Below, in pieces: positions 1-5,425 of a DNA stretch of 7,168 bases. The DNA is from Deltaproteobacteria bacterium (GTDB lineage: Bacteria > Desulfobacterota > GWC2-55-46): contig JACPGA010000127.1 in the NCBI GenBank assembly GCA_016182705.1, positions 1,239-8,406 of the forward strand, given 5' to 3'. The position numbers and the translations under genes are program-made. Under the pieces are notes generated by a model. It had not been told where the DNA came from. It worked only from the letters and a program-made list of their open reading frames with translations, and did no database searches. Numbering within the stretch: the first letter of the stretch is position 1; every line of letters begins with the position of its first letter.

Positions 1-1
1 T

Positions 2-196
2 GAAGCTATCACGGCTGACGGCGGCATGGAAGCGGTTCAATTGCGCGTCGCGGAAAAAACTGTAGAACAATTCGGGCATCTTGCCAAGGCAACCAACACG
101 CTGATACTGCCTTCCAATTTTGGAGATATGTCCTCCATTATCGCGACGGCAATGAGTGTCGTAAAACATACTGAACCAAAAATCAAGGCGCAATAA
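2..196 (+). CDS. SPFH/band 7 (stomatin/paraslipin-like) protein, C-terminal fragment
   Basis: This is the 3' end of a gene that begins before the window; the last 64 codons are visible and end in TAA. The frame has an alanine- and charge-rich helix (EAITADGG..., LRVAEKTVEQFGHLAKA) followed by NTLILPSNFGDMSSIIATAMSVV. The pattern NTLILP-x-N-x-GD-x-S-x-(M/I)IA-x-AM is the typical C-terminal end of bacterial stomatin/prohibitin homologues (QmcA/paraslipin group). Known members are anchored in the inner membrane by an N-terminal hydrophobic segment, oligomerise in membrane microdomains and often accompany an NfeD-type membrane protein. The anchor and SPFH core lie outside the window, so only the family call is made. 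A hairpin terminator 40 bases downstream ends the unit, so the next gene is probably transcribed separately. Confidence 0.8.
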   Translation, partial: EAITADGGMEAVQLRVAEKTVEQFGHLAKATNTLILPSNFGDMSSIIATAMSVVKHTEPKIKAQ

Positions 197-235
197 GCGC
201 CAAGGGCGCTGGTTCGCCCCCTCGGCAGAAAACTC

Positions 236-266
236 AAGGGGTTACGGCGTTGCCGTAGCCTCTTTT
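236..266 (+). terminator. Rho-independent terminator after the SPFH gene
   Basis: Stem GGGGTTACGGC (238-248) pairs with GCCGTAGCCTC (252-262), including G-U pairs, around a 3-nt GTT loop. It is followed by TTTT and then GCATTT. It lies 40 bases after the SPFH stop codon. Confidence 0.8.
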
Positions 267-312
267 GCATTTCACAGCCGGGTACAGGCATGGTAGCATT
301 ACAAGGGCTTGA

Positions 313-328
313 GTCTGGCTGTTCAGAC
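313..328 (+). other. Small inverted repeat in the CDF leader
   Basis: GTCTG (313-317) and CAGAC (324-328) are separated by 6 bases and lie just upstream of the CDF ribosome binding site. It could be a weak leader hairpin or a protein site, but a 5-bp stem is within chance expectation. Confidence 0.25.
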
Positions 329-353
329 AAATTTTCGGAGGAATAAAAGGAAT

Positions 354-1262
354 ATGGCTTCAGGCGTACATGCTGTTAAAGTAGCGTTTTTCGTCAATCT
401 TGGAATCTTCATAGTGAAACTCGCGGCGGCGCTCATCACGCGCAGCGCGGGTATGCTGGCCGAAGCTGTTCATTCGTTTGCCGACACAGGCAACCAGGTA
501 TTGCTGCTGCTGGGATATAAACGCTCTCAGAAGACGGCTGACCATGACCACCCGTTCGGCTACGGCAAGGAAGAATATTTCTGGTCCTTCATAGTCGCCA
601 TCCTCTTGTTCGCTCTCGGAGGTATCTACTCGGTATATGAGGGCGTTCATAAACTGCTGCATCCCGAAGAGCTGAAGCACCTGTATATCAACTTCGCCAT
701 ACTCGGAATAGCCGTGGCTGCCGAGGGTTACTCGTGGTGGGTTGCAAGGCAGTCCATCGGAGGCAATTCAATCTCACAGATTTACGATGAGCTTGTGGAA
801 TCGAAGGACGCGGGAAAGGTCGTCGTGTTCGTAGAGGACACCGGGGCTCTGATAGGCCTGTTCGTTGCCCTCACGGGCAACCTGCTGGCCTTCCTGACGC
901 ATAACCCGATGTATGACGCCGTATCTTCCGTCATCATCGGTCTTCTTCTGTTTGGACTTACTTACTTCCTCGCAAACGAGATGCGCAAACTCATCATCGG
1001 CGAGAGGATTGACGGCGCGCATCTGCAGGTGGCAAGGCGGATAATAGTAGAGCATCCGCATGTGAAGGACATAGGACAGATAAAGTCCATGCAGCTGGGC
1101 TCCGGCGAGTGCATAATAGCGGCTTATGTCGATTTCGAGGACACGCTCAGGGACGTAGAGCTCGAGCGGACGATGCATTCCATCCAGAGCGCCATACAGC
1201 GCAAAGTCCCTTCCGCGAAACACGTGTACCTGCAGTTGTGTAATGGCGCGTCATGCGTTTGA
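354..1262 (+). CDS. Cation diffusion facilitator (CDF) family transporter, ZnT9-like
   Basis: Inner-membrane divalent cation transporter (Zn2+ and similar metals, normally exported by proton antiport), 302 aa from ATG 354. I prefer this ATG to the in-frame TTG at 309 because GGAGG (337-341) and AAAGG (346-350) lie just upstream, and because MASGVHAVKVAFFVNLGIF starts as CDF proteins do. About six hydrophobic helices are visible. TM2 holds the metal motif HSFAD (H40, D44) followed by TGNQ. Next comes the cytosolic signature HDHPFGYGKE (64-73) and a WSFIVAILLFALGG helix. TM5 carries the acidic pair E161-D162 (FVEDTGALIGLF), and the C-terminal cytosolic domain runs from about residue 212. HxxxD in TM2, HPFGYGKE and the ED-x-(G/A)AL motif resemble the SLC30A9/ZnT9-like branch rather than YiiP (FieF). 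TM5 has E-D where classical zinc exporters have (H/D)xxxD, so the metal is uncertain. The gene is monocistronic, with terminators on both sides. Confidence 0.92.
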   Translation: MASGVHAVKVAFFVNLGIFIVKLAAALITRSAGMLAEAVHSFADTGNQVLLLLGYKRSQKTADHDHPFGYGKEEYFWSFIVAILLFALGGIYSVYEGVHKLLHPEELKHLYINFAILGIAVAAEGYSWWVARQSIGGNSISQIYDELVESKDAGKVVVFVEDTGALIGLFVALTGNLLAFLTHNPMYDAVSSVIIGLLLFGLTYFLANEMRKLIIGERIDGAHLQVARRIIVEHPHVKDIGQIKSMQLGSGECIIAAYVDFEDTLRDVELERTMHSIQSAIQRKVPSAKHVYLQLCNGASCV

Positions 1263-1303
1263 AAAAGTAATCTTTCAGGGATAGGGCGCGGTTTGACAGG
1301 AAT

Positions 1304-1336
1304 AAGGGGCTACAGAGGAATCTGTAGCCCCTTTTG
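1304..1336 (+). terminator. Rho-independent terminator after the CDF gene
   Basis: A perfect 11-bp stem, GGGGCTACAGA (1306-1316) with TCTGTAGCCCC (1321-1331), encloses a GGAA tetraloop and is followed by TTTT. AA at 1304-1305 can extend pairing into the T tract. It ends the CDF transcript 43 bases after its stop. Confidence 0.93.
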
Positions 1337-1690
1337 CATTTACAAGCCTGTGAGGCTCGTTACCTGATGGAGAAGGCCGCGCCGATGATTTTTTACAGAT
1401 ATATTTCAGCATTGACTTCTTCGCGCGGATATATGAATATATTGCGCGTTTACGAAATATCAGGCAGAGTTAACAGGGCAGGCGAAAAATTCACGAGTGG
1501 AGAAAATCTATACAGTTTTGCGCACAAGACGAAAGATTTGCCGGGCGTAGCTAAAATCACTTAAATACAGCCTGATATTCAGTATCCTCGATGGTGCAGG
1601 GGCAACGGGTGTCTGGCTGGTGAGCCTGTCAGGTGTAAGTTTTATGAAAGCTTATGTAACAAGCTGGAATACCGGTTCTTCTTTATCCAA

Positions 1691-1732
1691 AGAGAGGACG
1701 TCTTGGGAAGCAAACATATAGTCCGCCTCTCT
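1691..1732 (+). other. Stem-loop upstream of the 1910 gene
   Basis: AGAGAGG (1691-1697) is complementary to CCTCTCT (1726-1732). GGAC (1696-1699) and GTCC (1721-1724) offer an alternative extension. The loop is about 28 bases and there is no T tract, so it is not a terminator. Confidence 0.35.
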
Positions 1733-1751
1733 ATAAGGAATATGCAGAAGC

Positions 1752-1816
1752 GCCTGAGCGAACGGATGAGAAGGCGGAGATTCGGGCGCATTCCGAATCG
1801 GGACCGCTGCTCAGGC
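1752..1816 (+). other. Multi-segment stem-loop upstream of the 1910 gene
   Basis: Three coaxial pairings nest inside each other: GCCTGAGC (1752-1759) with GCTCAGGC (1809-1816), GCGG (1774-1777) with CCGC (1804-1807), and GATTCGG (1779-1785) with CCGAATC (1793-1799) closing a 7-base loop. That gives about 19 base pairs in 65 bases with internal loops. No known riboswitch consensus is recognised. It could be an RNA leader structure of the downstream gene or a chance product of a decayed gene. Confidence 0.35.
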
Positions 1817-1909
1817 TCATCTGTTATGAAGAGGCGCTGGACATTCTTGTAGAGTAACTCAGCCCGGGCTTACACATTGAGAAAACAGCTATAGAGGAGG
1901 ACCGCGTTC

Positions 1910-2269
1910 ATGGATGAAAAGATCACATTCAAAACCCTGAACCTTTCGGAGGAAGAGCGCAGGCATATCGAGATACGTAATAACGGCGTCAGTCTCAGGG
2001 TCGCTCTCGACACCATAGGGCTCGCGGCTGCCGAACACCTTTATTCGGCTCACGATAAGCCTCAATTCGAATCTAACACCCAGTCGCGCTTTCTCATGCT
2101 GATGAACAAGCTTTGGGATGAAGAGGTGGAAAACGGAGGCGGCACTCTCAAGGCAAGGCTTAACGACCCTTCTGAAGCCGAGTTCTTTAAAGAGGCGACC
2201 ACCGATGAAGAGGTAAGAAGCGCGGTGCTGTCCCTGGTTAAACTCAAAAGAAGGTTCGGCATAGCGTAA
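1910..2269 (+). CDS. Hypothetical protein, 119 aa, charged and helical
   Basis: I do not recognise a family. The start is well supported: GAGGAGG lies about 10 bases upstream of the ATG. The protein is soluble, with no signal peptide or membrane segment, and rich in Glu, Arg and Lys. It opens with a TFKTLNLSEEERRHIEIRNNG segment, continues with a hydrophobic helix (LRVALDTIGLAAAEHLY, about 29-45), a helix around SRFLMLMNKLWDEEVENGG (59-77), and a C-terminal helix DEEVRSAVLSLVKLKRRFG (98-116). It stands alone between a long non-coding leader and a strong terminator. Candidate roles (small regulator, adaptor) are guesses only. Confidence 0.75.
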   Translation: MDEKITFKTLNLSEEERRHIEIRNNGVSLRVALDTIGLAAAEHLYSAHDKPQFESNTQSRFLMLMNKLWDEEVENGGGTLKARLNDPSEAEFFKEATTDEEVRSAVLSLVKLKRRFGIA

Positions 2270-2295
2270 GCGCTGGTCCGATCACGAATAAACAA

Positions 2296-2323
2296 CGGGC
2301 CGGGAGTTTTTCTCCCGGCCCGT
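2296..2323. terminator. Bidirectional terminator between convergent genes
   Basis: A perfect 11-bp GC-rich stem, CGGGCCGGGAG (2296-2306) with CTCCCGGCCCG (2312-2322), encloses a TTTTT loop. It lies between the plus-strand 1910 gene and the convergent minus-strand gene ending at 2353. Downstream it reads TCTGCATTT on the plus strand and TTGTTTATT on the minus strand, so it can serve both. Confidence 0.88.
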
Positions 2324-2352
2324 CTGCATTTCCGTTCATTTCAAAAAAGATT

Positions 2353-2907
2353 TCACTGTATCTTCGACGCCACCTTGCTCACGATCAGCTCTTCTACCTT
2401 TGACCCGGGTTTTTTTACATACGGCTGATAGATGTTAGCCATTTTTGTACGGTATTCGCTCCAGGAAAGTATGCCTGCCTCTCTGGCGGCCTCAAGGACG
2501 GTGAGCTTGCCCTGTAGTTCGGCGCGCTTTTCCACGGAAAGGCGCGTTGCCCTTGATTCGCCAAGCTCTATCTGCATCTCACGGAAAGCCTTCAGGGCCT
2601 TCTGCACGATATAGGCCGTCACGCTCGCGGCGGCTATCGGCAGCGCGAATGAAAGGAACTTGTACATGCCTGAGCTTACGACGTGCGTGCCGCCCTTTAT
2701 GAAGCCCCATTCGGCAAGCGTCCCTTTTATGGGAGAGGCCGTGAAAGTCGAGACTACCCATGCTCCGGCGAGGACGCCTGCCAGGGCGCTCACGCTCGGT
2801 ATCTGGTTGAAGACCTGCCTGTTGAGAAAGTAAAGGAACTCCTTGAACTCGTTTTTAAATTCGTTATCAGGCTTTTTTGGCGCTTGAAAATCTTCCATTC
2901 TGTCCAT
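2353..2907 (-). CDS. Two-TM membrane protein with SHOCT-like C-terminus, paralogue B
   Basis: 184 aa, function unknown. The start at 2907 is backed by AAGGAGG four bases before the ATG; a second ATG three codons later is less well spaced. A charged N-terminus (to about 30) precedes a conserved block FNQIPSVSALAGVLAGAWVVSTF with membrane segment 1 (about 38-57). A Gly-rich linker leads to membrane segment 2 (about 84-104, FALPIAAASVTAYIVQKAL). A basic, probably coiled helix (105-135) follows. The stretch 133-158 (LQGKLTVLEAAREAGILSWSEYRTKM) has the L-x2-L-x6-G-x(L/I)-x3-EY-x2-K layout of the SHOCT short C-terminal domain, a small oligomerisation-type motif common at ends of bacterial membrane proteins. 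The C-terminus ends VEELIVSKVASKIQ. It is clearly homologous to the adjacent upstream gene. The shared terminator lies beyond its stop. Confidence 0.8.
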   Translation of the reverse strand: MDRMEDFQAPKKPDNEFKNEFKEFLYFLNRQVFNQIPSVSALAGVLAGAWVVSTFTASPIKGTLAEWGFIKGGTHVVSSGMYKFLSFALPIAAASVTAYIVQKALKAFREMQIELGESRATRLSVEKRAELQGKLTVLEAAREAGILSWSEYRTKMANIYQPYVKKPGSKVEELIVSKVASKIQ

Positions 2908-2914
2908 GGCACCT
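2908..2914 (-). promoter_or_regulatory. Strong ribosome binding site deciding the start of the 2907 gene
   Basis: Read on the minus strand, AAGGAGG followed by TGCC precedes the ATG at 2907. This favours that ATG over the one at 2898. Confidence 0.6.
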
Positions 2915-2949
2915 CCTTTATGCGCGTTGTTTCAGGTAATTAGATAAAA

Positions 2950-2978
2950 AGTATACTCGCGCCTCCCTAACTCGTCAG
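2950..2978 (-). promoter_or_regulatory. Candidate sigma-70 promoter for the 2907 gene
   Basis: On the minus strand, CTGACG (plus 2973-2978) is separated by 17 bases from TATACT (plus 2950-2955), followed by an AT-rich stretch. The -35 element overlaps the 3' end of the upstream paralogue. This would give paralogue B a promoter of its own as well as possible read-through. Confidence 0.4.
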
Positions 2979-3524
2979 CTTCTTTACGATGAACTCTTCC
3001 ACGCCTGACGGGAGCCTGCCGGTGTAACTCTGGTATAATACGGCTGTCTTGGTCTCGTATTCGCCAGCCGTCAAAAGCCCCGTGTTTTTGGCCTCTTCCA
3101 GAAGAGCGAGCCTGGAGCCCAGCTCTGAGAGTTTTTCATCGTCAAGACGCGAGGCCGCCGCGGTGTATTTAACGAGCTGTCTTTTTCTGTAGGATTTAAG
3201 AGCCTTCTGGACAAGGTAGATAGTTGACGCAGCCGAGAACAGTGGAAGGAAAACTGACAGAAGGCTGTACGCCAGCGGGCTCGCGACGGCAGCGCCAGCG
3301 TCGCGGCCTACTATGCCGAACAGCGCCATCATTGAGCGCACGGGCGGGGTACTGAAGGTGGAAGAGACCAATGCGCCCATGATTATGCCGGCCAGGGCGC
3401 TCATGCTCGGCACCTTGTTGAAAAAGTGCTTTGTCACGAAACTCAACAGCTCTTTTGATTCTTCTGAGAGCCGGTTCATGTCGGAGCTTGATTTTGCCAG
3501 CATGTCCGTAAAATGCCTTTCCAT
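2967..3524 (-). CDS. Two-TM membrane protein with SHOCT-like C-terminus, paralogue A
   Basis: 185 aa from the ATG at 3524. The open frame runs further upstream to 3671, but the upstream residues are unlike protein, and GGGGTGA lies just before ATG 3524, matching the length of its neighbour. Function is unknown. The layout repeats paralogue B: charged N-terminus, the block FNKVPSMSALAGIIMGALVSSTF with membrane segment 1 (about 39-58), Gly/Ala-rich linker, membrane segment 2 (about 86-108, ending YLVQKALKSYRKR), then a SHOCT-like segment (about 138-164: LALLEEAKNTGLLTAGEYETKT) and an end rich in VEEFIVKKL. Shared signatures with B are FN-x2-PS-x-SALAG, QKALK-x2-R, LEEA/LEAA-x3-G-x-L and VEE-x-IV-x-K. 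This marks an old tandem duplication. The two proteins probably sit together in the inner membrane and may form hetero-oligomers; that is inference. Confidence 0.8.
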   Translation of the reverse strand: MERHFTDMLAKSSSDMNRLSEESKELLSFVTKHFFNKVPSMSALAGIIMGALVSSTFSTPPVRSMMALFGIVGRDAGAAVASPLAYSLLSVFLPLFSAASTIYLVQKALKSYRKRQLVKYTAAASRLDDEKLSELGSRLALLEEAKNTGLLTAGEYETKTAVLYQSYTGRLPSGVEEFIVKKLTS

Positions 3525-3584
3525 TGAAATCACCCCGGGATACGCGAACCCAAGCGACAGGCCAGGCCCCTTTTGTCCAAGCCC

Positions 3585-3603
3585 AGGAGTTTTAATTACT
3601 CCT
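3585..3603 (-). other. Inverted repeat in the divergent intergenic region, paralogue A side
   Basis: AGGAGT (3585-3590) and ACTCCT (3598-3603) flank an AT-only 7-base spacer TTTAATT. It lies about 60 bases upstream of the paralogue A start and could be an operator or a leader hairpin. Confidence 0.35.
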
Positions 3604-3620
3604 CGCCGGAAAAAAATGCT

Positions 3621-3671
3621 GTGACTTGTGTTTTCTCTATCCCGGTTTCGCGGGTTCGTGTCCAAAGTCAC
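3621..3671. other. Nested inverted repeat in the divergent intergenic region
   Basis: GTGACTT (3621-3627) pairs with AAGTCAC (3665-3671). Nearly centred between them, CCCG (3641-3644) pairs with CGGG (3651-3654). The outer arms have the size of a dimeric regulator site, but the spacing of about 37 bases is also compatible with a hairpin in RNA. No known operator is recognised. Confidence 0.4.
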
Positions 3672-3699
3672 TTGAAAAGTTTCGAAGTTGTTGCAGAAT
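3672..3699 (+). promoter_or_regulatory. Weak candidate promoter for the TPR operon
   Basis: TTGAAA (3672-3677) is followed after 16 bases by CAGAAT (3694-3699), a 5/6 and 4/6 match to sigma-70 elements. It sits directly after the nested inverted repeat and just before the palindrome at 3710. Confidence 0.25.
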
Positions 3700-3709
3700 G
3701 CGGTTGAAC

Positions 3710-3727
3710 AGGGCGTACTTACGCCCT
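3710..3727 (+). promoter_or_regulatory. Palindrome just upstream of the TPR gene
   Basis: AGGGCGTA (3710-3717) and TACGCCCT (3720-3727) form a near-perfect 18-bp palindrome only 20 bases before the ATG at 3748 and downstream of the candidate promoter. It may be an operator or a 5' leader hairpin controlling the operon. Confidence 0.45.
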
Positions 3728-3747
3728 CCCCAATTACAAGAGGCAGG

Positions 3748-4323
3748 ATGTTTTTACGGCGGGAAAAGCCATATGACAGGGAAAGCTGCCTGGAGGCGGC
3801 CGCAAAGGCTCAGGCGGCCCCGCTTCTCGCGCGTATGAAAAAGTTCGAGGAGTCCTGGGAAAGTTTCAGAATAGCCGCTTCAAGGCATTTCGCTTCAGGC
3901 TTTGGAAACAAGGCCATAGGCATATACTCGCAGGCAGCCAGGTTCATGCCGAGAAACCCCGAGGTCTGGGAGGCGATGGCACATGTCTACGTCCAGCAGG
4001 GCAAGAGGGCCGACGCCGTTGCGACCCTTTACAAGGGGCACGGCTTCTTCGCGCACGGGCCGGGCAAGGACAGGGCTGTAGCGATGCTCAGGAAGGCATT
4101 TGCCCTGGAGCCATGGAACTTCGACGTGACTTTTGATCTCGCCAGGCTCGTGAAAAAACAGGACCCTGTCGAGGCCTTGGAGCTTCTGGAAGGCCTCTCA
4201 TCGCGCGCCGCGGGCCGTGACCTGAGAAAAGTGCGCTCGGCCATGTTCCGCGCAGAGCCAAGCTTCACCATGGCCTGGATGTGGCTCAAGACAGCCTGGC
4301 CGCGAACGTTCAAGACAGCGTAA
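3748..4323 (+). CDS. TPR-repeat protein
   Basis: 191 aa from ATG 3748, with AAGAGG ending four bases upstream; the frame extends back to a TTG at 3688 but that part overlaps the palindromic leader. The protein opens with a basic MFLRREKPYDRESCLEAAAKAQ segment and continues as helix pairs of tetratricopeptide type: about 33-66 (FEESWESF...GFGNKAIGIYSQAARFMP), 70-100 (NPEVWEAMAHVYVQQGKRADAVATLYKG), 105-123 (KDRAVAMLRKAFALEP) and 124-155 (WNFDVTFDLARLVKKQDPVEALELL). TPR proteins are protein-binding scaffolds; the partner is unknown. No signal peptide, so cytoplasmic. The join AAAKAQAAPLLARMKKFEESW looks as if one N-terminal repeat has been lost between AKAQ and APLLARM (inference from repeat spacing). 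Its 3' end overlaps the dehydrogenase gene. Confidence 0.78.
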   Translation: MFLRREKPYDRESCLEAAAKAQAAPLLARMKKFEESWESFRIAASRHFASGFGNKAIGIYSQAARFMPRNPEVWEAMAHVYVQQGKRADAVATLYKGHGFFAHGPGKDRAVAMLRKAFALEPWNFDVTFDLARLVKKQDPVEALELLEGLSSRAAGRDLRKVRSAMFRAEPSFTMAWMWLKTAWPRTFKTA

Positions 4324-5405
4324 GCCTGTTATATTATTCAGCAGGCGTTTTGAAGTATGCCCAAAGGCCGGAGCCGGAGGTGTCCGCCGCCACGGACGTA
4401 AAAGCGGCTGTATTGAGCACCGGCGTGTGCGGGACAGACAGGGAGGTCCTTTCACGCAAGGGCTTCATCCCTCCGGATAACAGCAATTTTCTCATAACAG
4501 GCCACGAGGTGCTTGCCCGGCTTGTTGAAACAGGCCCGGATGTAGAGGGTTTGATGCCAGGCGATTTCGTGACCTTCACCATCAGAAGGGGGTGCGAAGC
4601 GTGCGGCCCATGCCGCATCGGCAGGCCTGACATGTGCGAAACTGGCAGGTACGCTGAGCGCGGGCTCGGCTACGCGGACGGTTTCAACTCAGAGTTCGTG
4701 GTGGACAGCGCGGCCAACTGTGTAAAGCTCCCATCCGGCATTGAACGGCTCGGCGTGCTTTGCGAGCCCTTCTCAACCGTCCAGAAGGCCCTGAACGAAG
4801 CTGCGGAGGCTTCAAGGAGGCTGCCAGAAACCGGCGGGGCGCCATGGTTTCACGGGCTCAGGTGTCTTGTCATGGGCGCTGGCCCGGTAGGGCTTCTGGC
4901 ATCGATGGCCCTTGTGCTGCGCGGCGCTGAGGTCTGGTGCGTTGATATTGTTGATGAACGGTCAGCGCGCCCGCAGTGGCTCAGGGCCATAGGCGGCAAT
5001 TATATCGACGCCAGGAAGCTCAAGCCCGGAAAGCTGTCTGAAGCCGCTGGCGGGAAGTTCGGCCTCATATACCAGGCGGCTGGCGACCCTGAATCAGCCT
5101 GCGGCCTTTTGCGCTCACTCGCGCCGAACGGCGTATTTATTTTCTTCGCCTCTGGAAGGGGCATGATAAGGTCGGACGGCAGCCTTATTACAGGAATAAT
5201 AGACGGCAACCAGACATTGATAGGCTCAATAAGCTCCGCTCCGCGCCATTTTACAATGGCTCTCGAGAGCCTTGCCCACGCCGAGCTCAAATGGCCCGGT
5301 CACGCAAGAAGCCTTTTGAACGCGGAGTTTGCACCGGCTGACTTTAAAAAGGCGTACAGGGAAGACCCGTTGAAAAATATAAAGACAGTTATCGACTGGA
5401 GATAG
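4281..5405 (+). CDS. Zinc-dependent medium-chain dehydrogenase, glucose 1-dehydrogenase-like
   Basis: NAD(P)-dependent oxidation of an aldose or similar polyol is expected, as in the archaeal-type glucose 1-dehydrogenase group of the MDR superfamily; the substrate is not proven. The 374-aa protein has the N-terminal catalytic GroES-like domain with GVCGTDREVL (C50, T52, D53) and GHE (H75-E76) as catalytic zinc site. A complete structural-zinc lobe, C105-x2-C108-x2-C111-x7-C119, ends in GRPDMCETG, which is typical of this group. CEPFSTVQKAL (E162) matches the next conserved block. The Rossmann fold starts with GAGPVG (199-204) and an acidic VDIVDER after strand 2. GTG 4281 is the only start that keeps the first beta strand (SLLYYSAGVLKY), but it lacks a ribosome binding site and overlaps the TPR gene by 43 bases, so translational coupling is likely. 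TTG 4350 is the alternative. No DNA or membrane features. Confidence 0.85.
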   Translation: MAQDSLAANVQDSVSLLYYSAGVLKYAQRPEPEVSAATDVKAAVLSTGVCGTDREVLSRKGFIPPDNSNFLITGHEVLARLVETGPDVEGLMPGDFVTFTIRRGCEACGPCRIGRPDMCETGRYAERGLGYADGFNSEFVVDSAANCVKLPSGIERLGVLCEPFSTVQKALNEAAEASRRLPETGGAPWFHGLRCLVMGAGPVGLLASMALVLRGAEVWCVDIVDERSARPQWLRAIGGNYIDARKLKPGKLSEAAGGKFGLIYQAAGDPESACGLLRSLAPNGVFIFFASGRGMIRSDGSLITGIIDGNQTLIGSISSAPRHFTMALESLAHAELKWPGHARSLLNAEFAPADFKKAYREDPLKNIKTVIDWR

Positions 5406-5425
5406 GCAGCCGAAAAGGACTTGAA

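Larger units (their letters stand above)
1660..1857 (+). pseudogene. Possible remnant of a small protein-coding gene
   Basis: This open frame lacks a usable start codon. Its last 45 or so codons have sensible composition (YKEYAEAPERTDEKAEIRAH, LLRLICYEEALDILVE) with amphipathic helix character and end in TAA, about 50 bases before the next gene. A short ATG-initiated frame (1644-1720) overlaps its 5' end, so one frameshift near 1660-1720 could join the two. No family is recognised. The alternative is that this is a non-coding leader whose codon-like look is accidental. Confidence 0.25.
1342..1905. other. Stretch of about 560 bases without a confident gene
   Basis: The first part (about 1380-1570) is visibly more AT-rich than the neighbouring genes. 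A frame from ATG 1367 to 1564 (65 aa) has no ribosome binding site and matches no family I know. An ATG at 1644 (start MKAYVTSWNTG) stops after 25 codons, where another frame, open from 1660 to 1857, takes over. The latter ends KAEIRAHSESGPLLRLICYE-EALDILVE and looks like real protein, but has no start codon with a ribosome binding site. The region could be a decayed gene with a frameshift, a long structured leader for the 1910 gene, or both. The two stem-loops at 1691-1816 are listed separately. Confidence 0.5.

Noticed and set aside
309..353. Upstream TTG start for the CDF gene giving 15 extra residues
   Set aside because: No ribosome binding site precedes TTG 309, the extra residues are encoded by the leader containing the real ribosome binding site, and CDF proteins normally begin near MASGVHAVK.
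360..1223. Minus-strand open frames inside the CDF gene
   Set aside because: They are shadows of a well-supported plus-strand gene, with no ribosome binding sites or family signatures.
1293..1321. TTGACA at 1293 as a promoter
   Set aside because: A perfect -35 hexamer, but nothing like a -10 lies 16-18 bases on, and the downstream position is occupied by the terminator stem.
1334..1564. 76-codon plus-strand frame starting at a TTG within the terminator tail
   Set aside because: The start overlaps the terminator T tract, there is no ribosome binding site at TTG 1334 or ATG 1367, and the sequence resembles no family.
3525..3671. N-terminal extension of paralogue A to 3671
   Set aside because: The extension is basic and low in helix-forming residues, crosses several inverted repeats, and has no equivalent in paralogue B, while ATG 3524 has a good ribosome binding site.
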